DNA of 64,000 bases, taken from contig NZ_FOIR01000002.1 of assembly GCF_900111145.1 (NCBI RefSeq), positions 620,001 to 684,000 on the forward strand, written 5' to 3'. Below the pieces are notes generated by a model. That model was not told where the DNA came from. It searched no databases and saw only the letters and a program-made list of their open reading frames with translations. A program made the position numbers and the translations under genes. This DNA is from Roseivirga pacifica (GTDB lineage: Bacteria; Bacteroidota; Bacteroidia; Cytophagales; Cyclobacteriaceae). Position 1 is the stretch's first letter. The number at the start of each line of letters is the position of its first letter. Shown here in pieces: positions 27,201-37,479 of the stretch.

Positions 27201-28946
27201 TTATTTTCTATCTTGGTGCTTAGCATTGCCGCCAACTGTTGGCCAGCCTGCTACCGGTAAAGCTTCATTGTCAAAAACGCTTAGTGCATACAGAAATGAG
27301 CCACGGTTACCGAAATAAACGGTTCCATCTGTACCAATAACAGGAACAGTTGAATGATCTGCGTCTTCATATCGGAATTTCAGCATAGTTCCACCGGTTT
27401 CGCTATCTACTAAGTAAAAGTGATCGTCATTAGAGCCTATGTAAATTGTGCCCGTAGCTCCTAATGTTCCGCCAACCTTAAAATCATCTTCAGCGGGAGT
27501 CGACTCCCAAAGTTGGGCTCCAGATGCAGCATCTAGTTTGTACATTGCCATTGAAGCCTGGTCATCACCATCTTCCGTAGAAATGTATAGTCCTCCATCT
27601 TCGCCAAGTATTGGTGAATTAGCTCTAACTTCTCCAGGAACATCTCTCTGCCATATTTCGCTACCATCAGCAGTATTCAATGCGTATAAGTAACCGAAGT
27701 TTTCATCATTTTCTTCTGAGCCACCATACAGATATCCATTATCATCAATCACAAAATGCCCTTCGTATCGATCTCCATTCGTATCATAACCCCAAGTTTT
27801 CTCACCAGTTGATGCATTTACACCATAAACCATACTATCAATTGCCACAAAAACCATGTTGTTGTAATAAATTGGAGAAGACTGAATTCCGCCATCTTCA
27901 TGCCCCCCATCAAAAGTCCAGTTCTCATTTCCTGAAGCATCAAAAGAGTAAAGAATACCATCGCCAGTCCCTACATACAAGTTGCCGTCAACATCTAATG
28001 CAGCACTGGATTTATCTATTTGCCCAGTTACATCAACACTCCACTTTTCGGCACCTGTTGCAGCATCTATGGCGTAGAATTTCTCCGCGTTTGAACCTAC
28101 ATAAACAGTTTGTCCGTCATCACTAATGGTTACACTGCTACGTACCCTTTCACCAGCTTCAAAAGTCCAAATAGCGGTTCCATTATCTTTATTTATTTTA
28201 TATACATACCCGGCCCTATCACCGATATAAATATCCCCGTTATCATCAACTGAAGGAGAAGCTGTTTCCATACTATTGGTCAAGAATGTCCATTTAAGCC
28301 CTGCGATATACACCTTTTTAGTATAGGTGCCCACGGCTCCTTCATCATCTGTTACAGATAAGGTTACTTCGTATGTTTTTGCATCTTCACTATAAGTGTG
28401 TGTTGGGTTTGTTGCATCGGAAGTTGTTCCATCTCCAAAATCCCAGCTATAGCTAGTTATGGTACCATCGTCACTAGAGTTATCGGTAAAGTTCAATTCC
28501 ATTCCCTTAAAGAAAATGGAATCAGTAGATGTTTCGCCATAAAGCAGTCCATCTGTAGTTTCAATAATATTTGATGTAGCAGCGATTCCAAAAGCAACAT
28601 TAGGAATTTGGTTTCCATCAATAACATCTAACTCTTGTGTTTTAGTACCAACACCGCCTCGGTTGTCTGTTACAGTTAAGGAAATGGTGTATTTTCCAGG
28701 GTCAGTGTAAATTGTACTCGGGTTCTGTTCCGTAGAGCTACTCCCGTTTCCAAAGTCCCAGCTCCAAGATTCAATTTCTCCATCGCTATCAGTAGATAGA
28801 TCTGTAAACGAAATTGTCTCCTCGGTTTCTGGTGCTGAAGAGCTAATGGAAAATGAAGCCGTTGGCAGAATATTTTCAGGATCTTCTTTTTTACAGGAGG
28901 CTACAATAATGAGCCCCAAAACAAGCAATAATAAGTGCTTTTTCAT
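27201..28946 (-). CDS. Lipoprotein with two PKD domains and a PQQ-type beta-propeller
   Basis: About 581 aa from ATG 28946 (MKKHLLLLVLGLIIVASCKK, lipobox IVASC); starts at 28964 or 28985 only lengthen the N-terminus. Two PKD domains (residues about 25-115 and 120-215) show the DGTITSYSWDFGDG motif and related ESWSWDFGNG. After them come seven or so propeller blades with PQQ-like repeats (TGEKTWGYDTNGD, GSEIWQRDVPG, VYVGSNAEKFYAIDAATG). Such proteins are surface lipoproteins that bind glycans or partner proteins. It lies between the PKD/MBL lipoprotein and GDPD genes on the same strand and is probably a surface binding component of this locus. Confidence 0.88.
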   Translation of the reverse strand: MKKHLLLLVLGLIIVASCKKEDPENILPTASFSISSSAPETEETISFTDLSTDSDGEIESWSWDFGNGSSSTEQNPSTIYTDPGKYTISLTVTDNRGGVGTKTQELDVIDGNQIPNVAFGIAATSNIIETTDGLLYGETSTDSIFFKGMELNFTDNSSDDGTITSYSWDFGDGTTSDATNPTHTYSEDAKTYEVTLSVTDDEGAVGTYTKKVYIAGLKWTFLTNSMETASPSVDDNGDIYIGDRAGYVYKINKDNGTAIWTFEAGERVRSSVTISDDGQTVYVGSNAEKFYAIDAATGAEKWSVDVTGQIDKSSAALDVDGNLYVGTGDGILYSFDASGNENWTFDGGHEDGGIQSSPIYYNNMVFVAIDSMVYGVNASTGEKTWGYDTNGDRYEGHFVIDDNGYLYGGSEENDENFGYLYALNTADGSEIWQRDVPGEVRANSPILGEDGGLYISTEDGDDQASMAMYKLDAASGAQLWESTPAEDDFKVGGTLGATGTIYIGSNDDHFYLVDSETGGTMLKFRYEDADHSTVPVIGTDGTVYFGNRGSFLYALSVFDNEALPVAGWPTVGGNAKHQDRK

Positions 28947-28991
28947 GATAAGGTTTGTTTTCATTGTTTTATAATTTGGTTGCATCTAATA

Positions 28992-30755
28992 CTAATTGGT
29001 TGTGTATGGGCCAAAAGCTTTAATGGCCGGAAATTCTGGACTATTATCATTAAGTATGTAAACCATAAATTCATCTCCACTTGGGCTAACCCTAATGAGA
29101 ACATGGCCTGAGGTTGATTTGAAATTGCTGGTTACAGAAGCATTACTTTCATAGAAATCACTCATGTTAGAAACAAAGAGGTCTGCTTTTCCATAAGCTC
29201 TTATCCTTCCTAAAACCTCTCCATTTACATGTGCATTATTATGAGCCTGTTGCACAATTACTCGAGGACTTAGCCCCCTCATTAAATTATTATTGGTAGC
29301 ATCTTTATAGCCATGATGATTGAGCGCCATAGCACCAACTGGGTTCAAAACCTGAGCTATTTCGGATTCTATATCATAATCAGGAAAGTTATTCTCACCA
29401 GTTAAGTCACCTCCTGTGAAGTAAGAAAATGAACCATAATTAACAGTAAGAGCTATACTTAGTGCATTCCCGTTCCAGTCTCCATTCTTATCTACCAGAG
29501 GGGGATCAAAATTCAGGTGACGGGTTTCTGCATTACCTCCTGTCCAGATTTCACCATTGGCATAAACATTTTGCACATGAAATTGTGGGTAAGCAGAAGG
29601 GGTCTTAAGCAAAGGGAATTGATTGTTTGCCCCCACCTTAAATACCAAAGGAATCAAACCATTATTATCCCTCTGATACTTCAGAAAGTCAACATAGTTT
29701 TTAATGTCATCGCGATACTTTATAAGGTCAACTGGGAAGTTATAATCTGGGTAGCCTCGGTCGATCAAATACTCAATTGGTAGTAAATCTCCAACCTGAG
29801 TAATACCAGACAGCCTATATGGACCAACCTGAGAGCGCGGGGCACTATCATTGATCTTCCCCATATGATCAATATGAAAGTGGGATATTACGGCATAATC
29901 TATACTTGGTGATCTGTAATGTTCGGTAACACGAGTTATATAACTGGCAATCCACTGCCCGGGGCTTTTGCTATTGTTTGGATGAACAGAGAAGTCAGGT
30001 TCACTATCTCCAGGCATGTACTTATTGCCTGCATCGAATAACATATTAGTACCATCGGGAAAAACAAGGAAGGTAGCATCGCCACGACCGGTATTAATGT
30101 GATGTATATCGAGCCACCCGGGTTGCCAAGGCTCTAATTCCAAGCCAGAAAAGTTCAAAACGAAGCTCGTATCAGAAGTTAGCCCCTCATTATCCTCTAC
30201 CGTTAGGGATACTTCCACCTCGCCCAATAGATTAAATGTTTTTTCAATCTTTGAACTCTCAATAGAATTCTCAGAAATTGTCCAAATTGATTTAGCTATT
30301 TCTCCATCCTCATCGGTTGATTGGTCTTCAAAAACCAATGTACTTCCTACATCATATTTATTGCCATCTATTACCCGCGCCCCAGTAATAGTAAAGGCTA
30401 GTGCAGGGGCGACATTCTCGTTTTCTACAGTTATGCTAGTGGAAGTTGAACCTGCCTCCCCATGGTTATCTACAACTGTAAGTGCTAATTCATAAACTCC
30501 TTCTTTGTTGTAAGCAACAGATGGTTCTTGCTCCTTTGAAGTTCTTCCATCTCCGTATTCCCATTGCCAGTCCAAAATATTACCATCTACATCGTAAGAT
30601 GACTCCGTAAGCACTAATAGCTCGCCTGTTTTCACTATTTCAGAGCCAACTGTAAACTCCGCAATAGGTGGAATATTGGTTTGGTCCTTTTTACATGAGG
30701 CAATAGTTGCCAAGGCCACCAAAGTGGCAATAATTTTTAGACTATATTTTTTCAT
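28992..30755 (-). CDS. Lipoprotein with two PKD domains and a metallo-beta-lactamase-fold hydrolase
   Basis: 587 aa. Lipoprotein signal MKKYSLKIIATLVALATIASC. Two PKD domains follow (WQWEYGDGRTSKEQEPSV near residue 65; DEDGEIAKSIWTI near 150). From about residue 215 comes a ComEC-like metallo-beta-lactamase domain: IHHINTGRGDATFLVFPDGTN-type opening, metal motif SHFHIDHMG (HxHxDH, near 290), a downstream ALNHHGYKDAT segment with further His, and a GGDL near 465. Families with this fold include phosphodiesterases, phosphorylcholine esterases and nucleases. Placed 3 bases after the susD stop, it is likely the first hydrolase acting on substrate at the cell surface. Confidence 0.87.
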   Translation of the reverse strand: MKKYSLKIIATLVALATIASCKKDQTNIPPIAEFTVGSEIVKTGELLVLTESSYDVDGNILDWQWEYGDGRTSKEQEPSVAYNKEGVYELALTVVDNHGEAGSTSTSITVENENVAPALAFTITGARVIDGNKYDVGSTLVFEDQSTDEDGEIAKSIWTISENSIESSKIEKTFNLLGEVEVSLTVEDNEGLTSDTSFVLNFSGLELEPWQPGWLDIHHINTGRGDATFLVFPDGTNMLFDAGNKYMPGDSEPDFSVHPNNSKSPGQWIASYITRVTEHYRSPSIDYAVISHFHIDHMGKINDSAPRSQVGPYRLSGITQVGDLLPIEYLIDRGYPDYNFPVDLIKYRDDIKNYVDFLKYQRDNNGLIPLVFKVGANNQFPLLKTPSAYPQFHVQNVYANGEIWTGGNAETRHLNFDPPLVDKNGDWNGNALSIALTVNYGSFSYFTGGDLTGENNFPDYDIESEIAQVLNPVGAMALNHHGYKDATNNNLMRGLSPRVIVQQAHNNAHVNGEVLGRIRAYGKADLFVSNMSDFYESNASVTSNFKSTSGHVLIRVSPSGDEFMVYILNDNSPEFPAIKAFGPYTTN

Positions 30756-30758
30756 GAT

Positions 30759-32354
30759 TTAGTAGCCTGGGTTCTGTGTGAAGTTATCAGAGTCTACAAT
30801 ATCAATTTCTGACTGAGGCAACGGCCTAAGCACATGGTGTACATCTATGTTTTCAGCCGCTATAACTGGATTGTATTGTCTCACACGTTCTACAAGTGCG
30901 TTTGACCGCACTAGATCGAACCAGCGCTTACCCTCTCCGGCCAATTCCCTTGCTCTTTCATCAAGAATGACATTAATATCAATACTTGTAAGTTCAGGTT
31001 GATTTGCTCTTCTTCTTACCGCATTTAGGTAATCCAAACCACCTCCATTCAGCCTATACTCGGCCTCGGCTGCAATCAGATATGTCTCTGCCAACCTGAA
31101 TACTATAAAGTCTCGAGAGCCATCTCTATCCGATTGATCTACTCTATCTGGTTGATCAAACTTTCTTAAAGAAGGAAAGGTGCGTGAATCATATTCATCG
31201 GGATTAATTACTGTATAGGGTTTTACGTCTTTCTCTGCATCTGTTAGTGGAGTTCTTGGCAAATAAATGCACGTATCACCAATTGCTAAACTGCCATCAT
31301 TAGGTAGTCTGGCCTCACTATTACAGTACCATACATTCTTGAATGACGCATTGAATCGAGGGTCGTTTTCTTCATACAATTCTAGCAAATAATTAGTTGG
31401 TCTAAATCTTTTAAAAGGTCTACCATTTTCTACATCGCGCTCCATGTGGTATTTGGCCAAATCATATTCCATCAAGAAAAATAAGTGTCCCCTATTACCA
31501 TCGCCTCCATTATTAGACTCAATACTAGAAAACTGCACCGACCAGATAACTTCATTATTTTCCTGATTCTCTAACTTCCAGAGGTCTGCATAGTCAAAAA
31601 GCAATCTGTGTGGACTTCGATTGATAACTTCCTGAGCGTTACCAAATGCACGCTGATAATCAGAGGCGTCTCTACCTCTGGTTAAATACGCCAAGGCCAA
31701 AAAATTTCGTGCAGCCCAAGTACTTGGCCTACCAAATTGTACCGGGTTGGTGCTTAAATTTGCTGCCGCGAACTCTAAATCCTCGATAATACTCGTCAGT
31801 ACTTCGTCAGTTGAGTTTCTTGAAAAACCAGTTTCTACCCCAACAGTTTCATCCAACTTAATAGGTACACTACCGTAATTCCTCACTAGCCAGAAATAGT
31901 AGTACGCCCTTAAAAACCGAGCTTGACCAAGCAGGTCGTTCTTCTCCGCTTCGGGCATATCTACCTCTTGCGATCTATTAATGGCAGTATTAGCATTATT
32001 AATGCCTCTATAGCACACCTCCCATAAAAGCTCAATTTTCTCTGAAAGAGGGTTCAAATCAGAGTTATATCGGTTAAACTGCTTACTAGACCAACTGGAG
32101 CTTTCATCGGCTGCCTCGGTAAAAGTATCTGTTCCGAATACCGTAAAGGTATAGTGCTCCTCTAACCCTATCCAATCCCTCATAGGTGCATATACTCCAT
32201 CTACAGCATCTCTTAAACCAACCGGAGTCGTAAAAAAGTTATTCGCTGTAACTCTATTGGGGTCCACTTCTTCCAGAAAGCTCTCGCAAGCAAATAATGT
32301 TAGAAGAGCTGAAACTACGAGCAACAAAAGTTTTATTGATTTCATGTTGACCAT
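30759..32354 (-). CDS. SusD/RagB family outer-membrane lipoprotein
   Basis: 531 aa. The signal peptide ends in lipobox LLTLFACES. Typical SusD features include the N-terminal helical TPR-like scaffold (FFTTPVGLRDAVDGVYAPM, FLRAYYYFWLVRNYGSVP near residues 150-168), the RLAETYLIAAEAEYRLNG helix near 430 and the ERARELAGEGKRWFDLVR segment near 478. It forms the lid of the SusC transporter and captures the ligand. The start ATG overlaps the susC stop by one base (TAATG), indicating translational coupling; ATG 32345 is an alternative. Confidence 0.94.
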   Translation of the reverse strand: MVNMKSIKLLLLVVSALLTLFACESFLEEVDPNRVTANNFFTTPVGLRDAVDGVYAPMRDWIGLEEHYTFTVFGTDTFTEAADESSSWSSKQFNRYNSDLNPLSEKIELLWEVCYRGINNANTAINRSQEVDMPEAEKNDLLGQARFLRAYYYFWLVRNYGSVPIKLDETVGVETGFSRNSTDEVLTSIIEDLEFAAANLSTNPVQFGRPSTWAARNFLALAYLTRGRDASDYQRAFGNAQEVINRSPHRLLFDYADLWKLENQENNEVIWSVQFSSIESNNGGDGNRGHLFFLMEYDLAKYHMERDVENGRPFKRFRPTNYLLELYEENDPRFNASFKNVWYCNSEARLPNDGSLAIGDTCIYLPRTPLTDAEKDVKPYTVINPDEYDSRTFPSLRKFDQPDRVDQSDRDGSRDFIVFRLAETYLIAAEAEYRLNGGGLDYLNAVRRRANQPELTSIDINVILDERARELAGEGKRWFDLVRSNALVERVRQYNPVIAAENIDVHHVLRPLPQSEIDIVDSDNFTQNPGY

Positions 32355-35300
32355 TAAAATTTAATTGACAATCCTGTAATAAACTGTTTAGTGTTAGCGG
32401 CTTGTGCGAATTTTGTATCGCCAGAAAATGTTGGTTGTTCAGGGTCTAACCCTTCAAAATCTGTAAAAAGAAAAGGGTTCTGAGCCATTACATAAACCCG
32501 CACATGGTTGAGAAACAATTTTCTTGATATCCGCCTCGGAAATGTGTAGCCAAGCGTGATATTTCTGACTCTAACAAAAGAGCCATCTTCTATTGATAGT
32601 ACCCTCAGATTATCAGGTTGGTCGTCACTATTTGGTCTAGGTGCCACATTCGAAGCATTTTCTGGTGTCCAGTAATTGATGGCAACATTTCCATCTCTCG
32701 ACCTTAATGTATTGTACCTATCCTTAAACTCGTTTTTAGCCAAAAAACCTTGCCTTGTACTGACCGAGACACTTAAGTCAACCCCTTTAAAACTCCATTT
32801 TGAATACAGGCCGCCAGTCCATGAAGGCAATTGACTACCTAGGACCTGGCGATCATTATCATTAATTACACCATCATTATTTAAGTCAACCAGTTTAATA
32901 TCTCCAGGATCGGCTCCGTATTCATTAGCCAGCTCTTCTTCATTTAATTGCCATATACCATTAAACACATTGTCGTAAAAAACCCGTACAGGACTGCCAA
33001 TAAATAGATTATTACCAATATCATCGATAGAGGTATCTCCAAACAAATCAAGAATTCTGTTGGTATTCTTAGCAAAGTTTAAGTCCATTACCCATTCAAA
33101 ATCCTGACCATCCAGCAAGTCTGCCCCAATTGTCACTTCTATACCTTTGTTTTGGGTAGATCCTATATTGGTTACTATGCTTTCAAAACCTGTAATTAAA
33201 GGAATCCTTCTTTCAAAAAGCAGATCGGTTGTTTTGGCACTGTAGTAATCTAGTGTAGTTCTCAGCCTTCCATTTAAAAACGAAACATCCACACCTATAT
33301 CAAACTGTTTTGTGCGCTCCCAGTCCAAATCCATATTAGCAATGGACGATGATTCGAAGCCACTTCCGTCTTCATCACCAAAATAGTAATCGGTCCCCTT
33401 TAGTCCTGCTTGCGAATCGTACGGGTCTATGGCTTGATTACCCGTAATGCCATAACTGGCTCTTATTTTTAAATCACTTACAATTCGTTGGCTTTGAAAA
33501 AACGGTTCTGAATGAACATTCCAAGCCACTGCCATAGATGGGAAAAACGCCCATTTGTTACCATCGGCCAAAACGCTAGACCCATCTGCCCTACCAGTAA
33601 GCGTAGCCAAGTATTTACCTTTGTATTTATAGTTAAGCCTTAGCATAGATGAAACCAACTGCGAAGCAACTTTGGTATTGCTGACCACTGGGATTTGTGC
33701 AGCATCACCAATTCCAAAAAATGTAACTTCAGGTGCTTGGTTAAGCTGATTGGCACGCATAACGGATACTATCTGTTGCTTTTCTTGCAAACTGAATAGC
33801 ATGGTTGAGGACAGCGAATGATCATTAAAAGTTTGATCGTACTGAAGTATGTTTTCAAAAGTATAGCCTAATGATTCCCGCTTTGTAATCTCTACATAGT
33901 TTACTTCCCCTTTTTGTGATGTGGCATATTGGCCTCTAAACTCATTTTGAGTTCTTAACCTAATATCGCCCCCTAGGTTGGCCTTATAATAAAGGTTATC
34001 ATTAAGTTCTAATTGAAAATAAAAGGTTGGAAATATCCTTGTCCTTAAATCCTCATCAACTGAATTCTCTTTTAAGGTGTTGAATAACGGATTGAAACGG
34101 AGAGGATCTTCGGATGTCTGAAATAATAAATCTCCATTTTCGTCTCTTACCAAACTTAATGGATCGGTTCTATATACCTGATCCAAGCCATCTGTTCCAC
34201 CAAAACCTCCACTATTACCTTTAGACTGCGATATAAATGTAGATGTACCAAACTCAAGCCCTTCGGAGGGGTTACTATCAAAATTAAAGCGCACATTATA
34301 GCGCGTAAAATCTACATTTTCAATTGGGTAGTCTTCCTTAAAATAGCCCGCAGAAAAGAAGTACTGCTTTTTGTCGTCAATAGTGCCACCAACTGAAACA
34401 TTGATATTTTGAATTGCTCCTTGACCGTAAACTTGATCTTGCCAATCAGTAGATTCCCCTTTTTCAATTCTTTCTAATTCAAAGGGAGCAAATGAGTCTT
34501 CTATTGAAGGCAACTCATCCAACCTAAAGCGCGTTCTTTCGGCCTCTCTTCTAAATTGAATAAACTCTTCGGGGTTCATCATGTCCACCTTATTGGCAGC
34601 GGAAGTAACTCCATAGTAGGTGGATAAATCTATACTTAGTCCAGAAGTATTACTTCTCTTAGTTGTTATAATAATAACTCCGTTTGCCGCCCTAGAACCA
34701 TAAATTGCTGTAGATGAAGCGTCTTTCAGTATCTCAACAGAAGAAACCTCATTAGAATTGATATCATTTAACGTTCCTTCGAAAGGAATTCCATCCAGCA
34801 CAATCAAAGGGTCATTTGATGCAAGGATTGATCTTTCTCCTCTAATTCTTACGGTAGACTCTTGACCAGCCGCAAAGGACTGAGAAACAACATCTACACC
34901 TGCCACTCTGCCTTGTATAGCCTGTACGGGAGAAGCCTGCGGATTTGACCTGATTAACTCTCCATCAACCTTAGCAACAGCACCAGTTAAATCACTCTTA
35001 ACTTGACTTCCGTAGCCCACAACAACCACTTCATCTAAATCCTCAACCTTTGGTTCTAAGTACACCTCATAGACATGGTTCGGCACAACTTTTCTAGTCT
35101 GCTCTTTATATCCCACATAGGAAAAGTTTAATTCTTGACCGATAAGGCTATCAGGTAAAGGAAAATGAAACTCACCATCACCATCAGTTATAACACCAAT
35201 AGCAGAGTTAGTAACACGTACGGTTGCTCCTGCAAGTGGTTCATCAAACTCAGCATCCCAAACCTTACCGTTAATATCAATTGTTGAGCTTAATTGCTCC

Positions 35301-35626
35301 TTTACCCTCATATAAACGGTGTTCTTTGTTCGCTTAAAGGCTATCCCTTTCTGTTGAACTTCGTCAAGCACCACTTTTATAGGATATCGTTTTTCAGGAA
35401 AGTCCAATGGCACTCCTTTAATCGCACCTGGGTTATAAACAAACCTTAAAAAGGTCTGCCGTTCAATCTGTCCAATTAATTCTGTAAGGCTGTATTGGTT
35501 CTTTTCCAATACTAACTCTGACCCTTGCAATGCTGAGTCTAAGGTTGTTTGCCCATAGCCCCCCTTAATGGAAAGTAAGAGGAAAAAAATAAGGCAAAGC
35601 GATGCCATTAATGCATTAAAACGCAT
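32354..35626 (-). CDS. SusC/RagA TonB-dependent outer-membrane transporter with STN domain
   Basis: 1090 aa. After the signal peptide (LIFFLLLSIKGGYG) come an STN domain (residues about 40-108, KRYPIKVVLDEVQQKGIAF), a carboxypeptidase-regulatory-like barrel-associated domain (about 115-200, VWDAEFDEPLAGATVRVT), the TonB-box/plug region (VVVGYGSQVKSDLTGAVAKV near 200, IRGERSILASNDPLIVLDG near 261, STAIYGSRAANGVIIITTK near 303) and a 22-strand barrel ending in FITGLSIKF. The STN domain signals to a FecR anti-sigma factor, matching the FecR and sigma genes directly upstream. It imports the locus substrate using TonB energy. Confidence 0.95.
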   Translation of the reverse strand: MRFNALMASLCLIFFLLLSIKGGYGQTTLDSALQGSELVLEKNQYSLTELIGQIERQTFLRFVYNPGAIKGVPLDFPEKRYPIKVVLDEVQQKGIAFKRTKNTVYMRVKEQLSSTIDINGKVWDAEFDEPLAGATVRVTNSAIGVITDGDGEFHFPLPDSLIGQELNFSYVGYKEQTRKVVPNHVYEVYLEPKVEDLDEVVVVGYGSQVKSDLTGAVAKVDGELIRSNPQASPVQAIQGRVAGVDVVSQSFAAGQESTVRIRGERSILASNDPLIVLDGIPFEGTLNDINSNEVSSVEILKDASSTAIYGSRAANGVIIITTKRSNTSGLSIDLSTYYGVTSAANKVDMMNPEEFIQFRREAERTRFRLDELPSIEDSFAPFELERIEKGESTDWQDQVYGQGAIQNINVSVGGTIDDKKQYFFSAGYFKEDYPIENVDFTRYNVRFNFDSNPSEGLEFGTSTFISQSKGNSGGFGGTDGLDQVYRTDPLSLVRDENGDLLFQTSEDPLRFNPLFNTLKENSVDEDLRTRIFPTFYFQLELNDNLYYKANLGGDIRLRTQNEFRGQYATSQKGEVNYVEITKRESLGYTFENILQYDQTFNDHSLSSTMLFSLQEKQQIVSVMRANQLNQAPEVTFFGIGDAAQIPVVSNTKVASQLVSSMLRLNYKYKGKYLATLTGRADGSSVLADGNKWAFFPSMAVAWNVHSEPFFQSQRIVSDLKIRASYGITGNQAIDPYDSQAGLKGTDYYFGDEDGSGFESSSIANMDLDWERTKQFDIGVDVSFLNGRLRTTLDYYSAKTTDLLFERRIPLITGFESIVTNIGSTQNKGIEVTIGADLLDGQDFEWVMDLNFAKNTNRILDLFGDTSIDDIGNNLFIGSPVRVFYDNVFNGIWQLNEEELANEYGADPGDIKLVDLNNDGVINDNDRQVLGSQLPSWTGGLYSKWSFKGVDLSVSVSTRQGFLAKNEFKDRYNTLRSRDGNVAINYWTPENASNVAPRPNSDDQPDNLRVLSIEDGSFVRVRNITLGYTFPRRISRKLFLNHVRVYVMAQNPFLFTDFEGLDPEQPTFSGDTKFAQAANTKQFITGLSIKF

Positions 35627-35694
35627 AGTTCTTATTCTAAAATCTTTAAACTTTTATCTTAGTGGGGCCTGTTTAACCAGACCATTAAAATCGG

Positions 35695-36636
35695 TTAATC
35701 ACATGAAAATGAAGTGATTAAAATACTACCCTCAGTAAACTCATATTGTAAACCTGGGTAAGCAAACGAGAGTCCTTCCAAAATAGCATCCATTGACTCT
35801 GTTGCTTCAAAACTACCATGGAGCAAACATCCTTTATAATTGTTTGTAGAATGACCAAACCTAACCTGTACATCAAAATGACGCCCAATACGATTAAAAG
35901 CTTCATCTACAGGCAAATCCGGAATTATCAATCTGCCATCCTTCCAGCTCGAGAACATACTAGCATTTACATTTTTTTGCTTTGTAAGCCCTCCGTCAAC
36001 TATTATGGCTTGCTCATTTGGGGTTAATACCAACTCTCTATCGGCATTTTTTACATTCACTTTGCCAGAAACCACCGTTACCTTAGCTACTTCTCCTCTA
36101 TAGGCCATTACGTTAAATGATGTACCAAGAACAGTGGTTGTAAGCTCCCCAGATTTAATCTTAAAGGGTAGTTGTTCATTTCGTTCTACATTGAAGAAAG
36201 CCTCACCTTCTAATGAGAGGTTTCGATTGTCAAGCCCAAACCCATCTGAGTATGTTAGGCTACTACCTTCGTTCAAGACCACGCTGCTTCCATCAGGTAA
36301 CTTCAACTCCAGTATTTCTTCTGCGTAAAAAGCTTCCCCTTCCACAAAGTGAGACTTATTATTGAGCACCTTGCTTATCACTAAACCAAAGGTTGCAATC
36401 AAAACCAATGCTGCTGCCACCCTATAGAGCTGGGCTGGCCACTTTACAACCTTTACTTTAGGTAGAGACATGGACTTTTGTATTCTGAACCAAATTATCT
36501 CTCGCTCTTTTTCGTCAACGGTATAATCCGTCTTCTGCAACTCTTCATAAAATGTCTCATAAATCTCTGACTCTTGTTTGGAGGCAGACTTGCTGACAAC
36601 TCGATGAAGTATTCTATTAAATTCTTCAGATTTCAT
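35695..36636 (-). CDS. FecR family anti-sigma factor
   Basis: 313 aa. The N-terminal cytoplasmic sigma-binding domain (residues 1-65, ends near EIIWFRIQKSM) is followed by a single TM helix (about 71-90, AALVLIATFGLVISKVL). The periplasmic FecR domain (LKLPDGSSVVLNEGSSLTYS near 111-130, FNVMAYRGEVAKVTVVSGKV near 175-195) and a C-terminal DUF4974-type domain (VDEAFNRIGRHFDVQVRF near 243) complete it. It receives the ligand signal from the SusC STN domain and releases the sigma factor encoded just upstream. Confidence 0.93.
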   Translation of the reverse strand: MKSEEFNRILHRVVSKSASKQESEIYETFYEELQKTDYTVDEKEREIIWFRIQKSMSLPKVKVVKWPAQLYRVAAALVLIATFGLVISKVLNNKSHFVEGEAFYAEEILELKLPDGSSVVLNEGSSLTYSDGFGLDNRNLSLEGEAFFNVERNEQLPFKIKSGELTTTVLGTSFNVMAYRGEVAKVTVVSGKVNVKNADRELVLTPNEQAIIVDGGLTKQKNVNASMFSSWKDGRLIIPDLPVDEAFNRIGRHFDVQVRFGHSTNNYKGCLLHGSFEATESMDAILEGLSFAYPGLQYEFTEGSILITSFSCD

Positions 36637-36753
36637 TCACTATAATTCTTTTGGCTTACGCCTTTCATGAATAGAGTGCAGATTAGCGGTGTTGGCACCT
36701 ATGTTAATTTGATCAAAAAAGATGAATTAATGATTTCGTAACACAGATAACAA

Positions 36754-37353
36754 TTAGCTATTAAATAGCATCAAAAACAGGCCTATTAACAACTCTTCGC
36801 TTTTGAGTAGACCTAACGCTTTGTTGATCTGGTTCTCCACGGTACTAACACTTATATTGAGTTTTTCAGCAATCTCTTTGTTCGACATGTTTTCGAACCT
36901 ACTTAATTCAAAGACCTGTCTGCAACGTGTTGGTAGTTTCTGGAGACTACGTTGGAGGGCTTCATTTAACTGAGTCAGGTTTACAGTTTGCTCGGTATCT
37001 AAGTTATCTATACTTAGTTGATCAACTACAGCCAATTGAAGATCTGTAAGCCGCCTGTCTTTTAACTTTCTGGAGACCTGATACTTAACAGATTGATATA
37101 AGTAACCTCCCAAATTATGTATGTTGAGACTCTCTCTTCGATTCCAGAAATCTAGAAAGACCTCCTGAATAATATCTCTGGCACTTTCTTCATCACCTAG
37201 TACGTTTCGGGCAGAAACAAAAAGTGGTTCCCAGAATCTGTTGTAAACTTCTTCGAAACTTGATTCATTGCCAGCTTTTATGGCCAGCATGATTTTTTGA
37301 TCCTCGGTCACTATTTTTTCATTAAAGTAGAATTTCTGGCGGATATAATTCAA
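36754..37353 (-). CDS. ECF RNA polymerase sigma factor
   Basis: 199 aa. Region 2 is evident (AIKAGNESSFEEVYNRFWEPLF, then ARDIIQEVFLDFWNRRESL near residues 60-78) and region 4 (LPTRCRQVFELSRFENMSNKEIAEKLNISVSTVENQINKAL, near 142-182). A GTG at codon 16 (before TEDQKIM) may be the true start, since family members often begin close to T-E-D/E. With the adjacent FecR and STN-type SusC it forms a transenvelope signalling system that should drive the SusC operon and perhaps the upstream GDPD pair. Confidence 0.92.
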   Translation of the reverse strand: MNYIRQKFYFNEKIVTEDQKIMLAIKAGNESSFEEVYNRFWEPLFVSARNVLGDEESARDIIQEVFLDFWNRRESLNIHNLGGYLYQSVKYQVSRKLKDRRLTDLQLAVVDQLSIDNLDTEQTVNLTQLNEALQRSLQKLPTRCRQVFELSRFENMSNKEIAEKLNISVSTVENQINKALGLLKSEELLIGLFLMLFNS

Positions 37354-37429
37354 AGGCTTTGAGTTGTATAATAATTACCTTTAAGTAAAATATTTTACCC
37401 GTTCTTTCATTTAACTTAGCACAGGATTA

Positions 37430-37468
37430 AACAAACAAAGGCCACTATTTATGTGGCCTTCGTTTGTT
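37430..37468 (-). terminator. Rho-independent terminator of the T9SS GDPD operon
   Basis: A long stem is formed by AACAAACAAAGGCCAC and its near-perfect complement GTGGCCTTCGTTTGTT around TATTTAT. It lies immediately after the gene at 37480 on the minus strand and upstream of the sigma gene, so the GDPD pair is a separate unit from the SusC operon. Confidence 0.75.
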
Positions 37469-37479
37469 AAGTTGAACCT

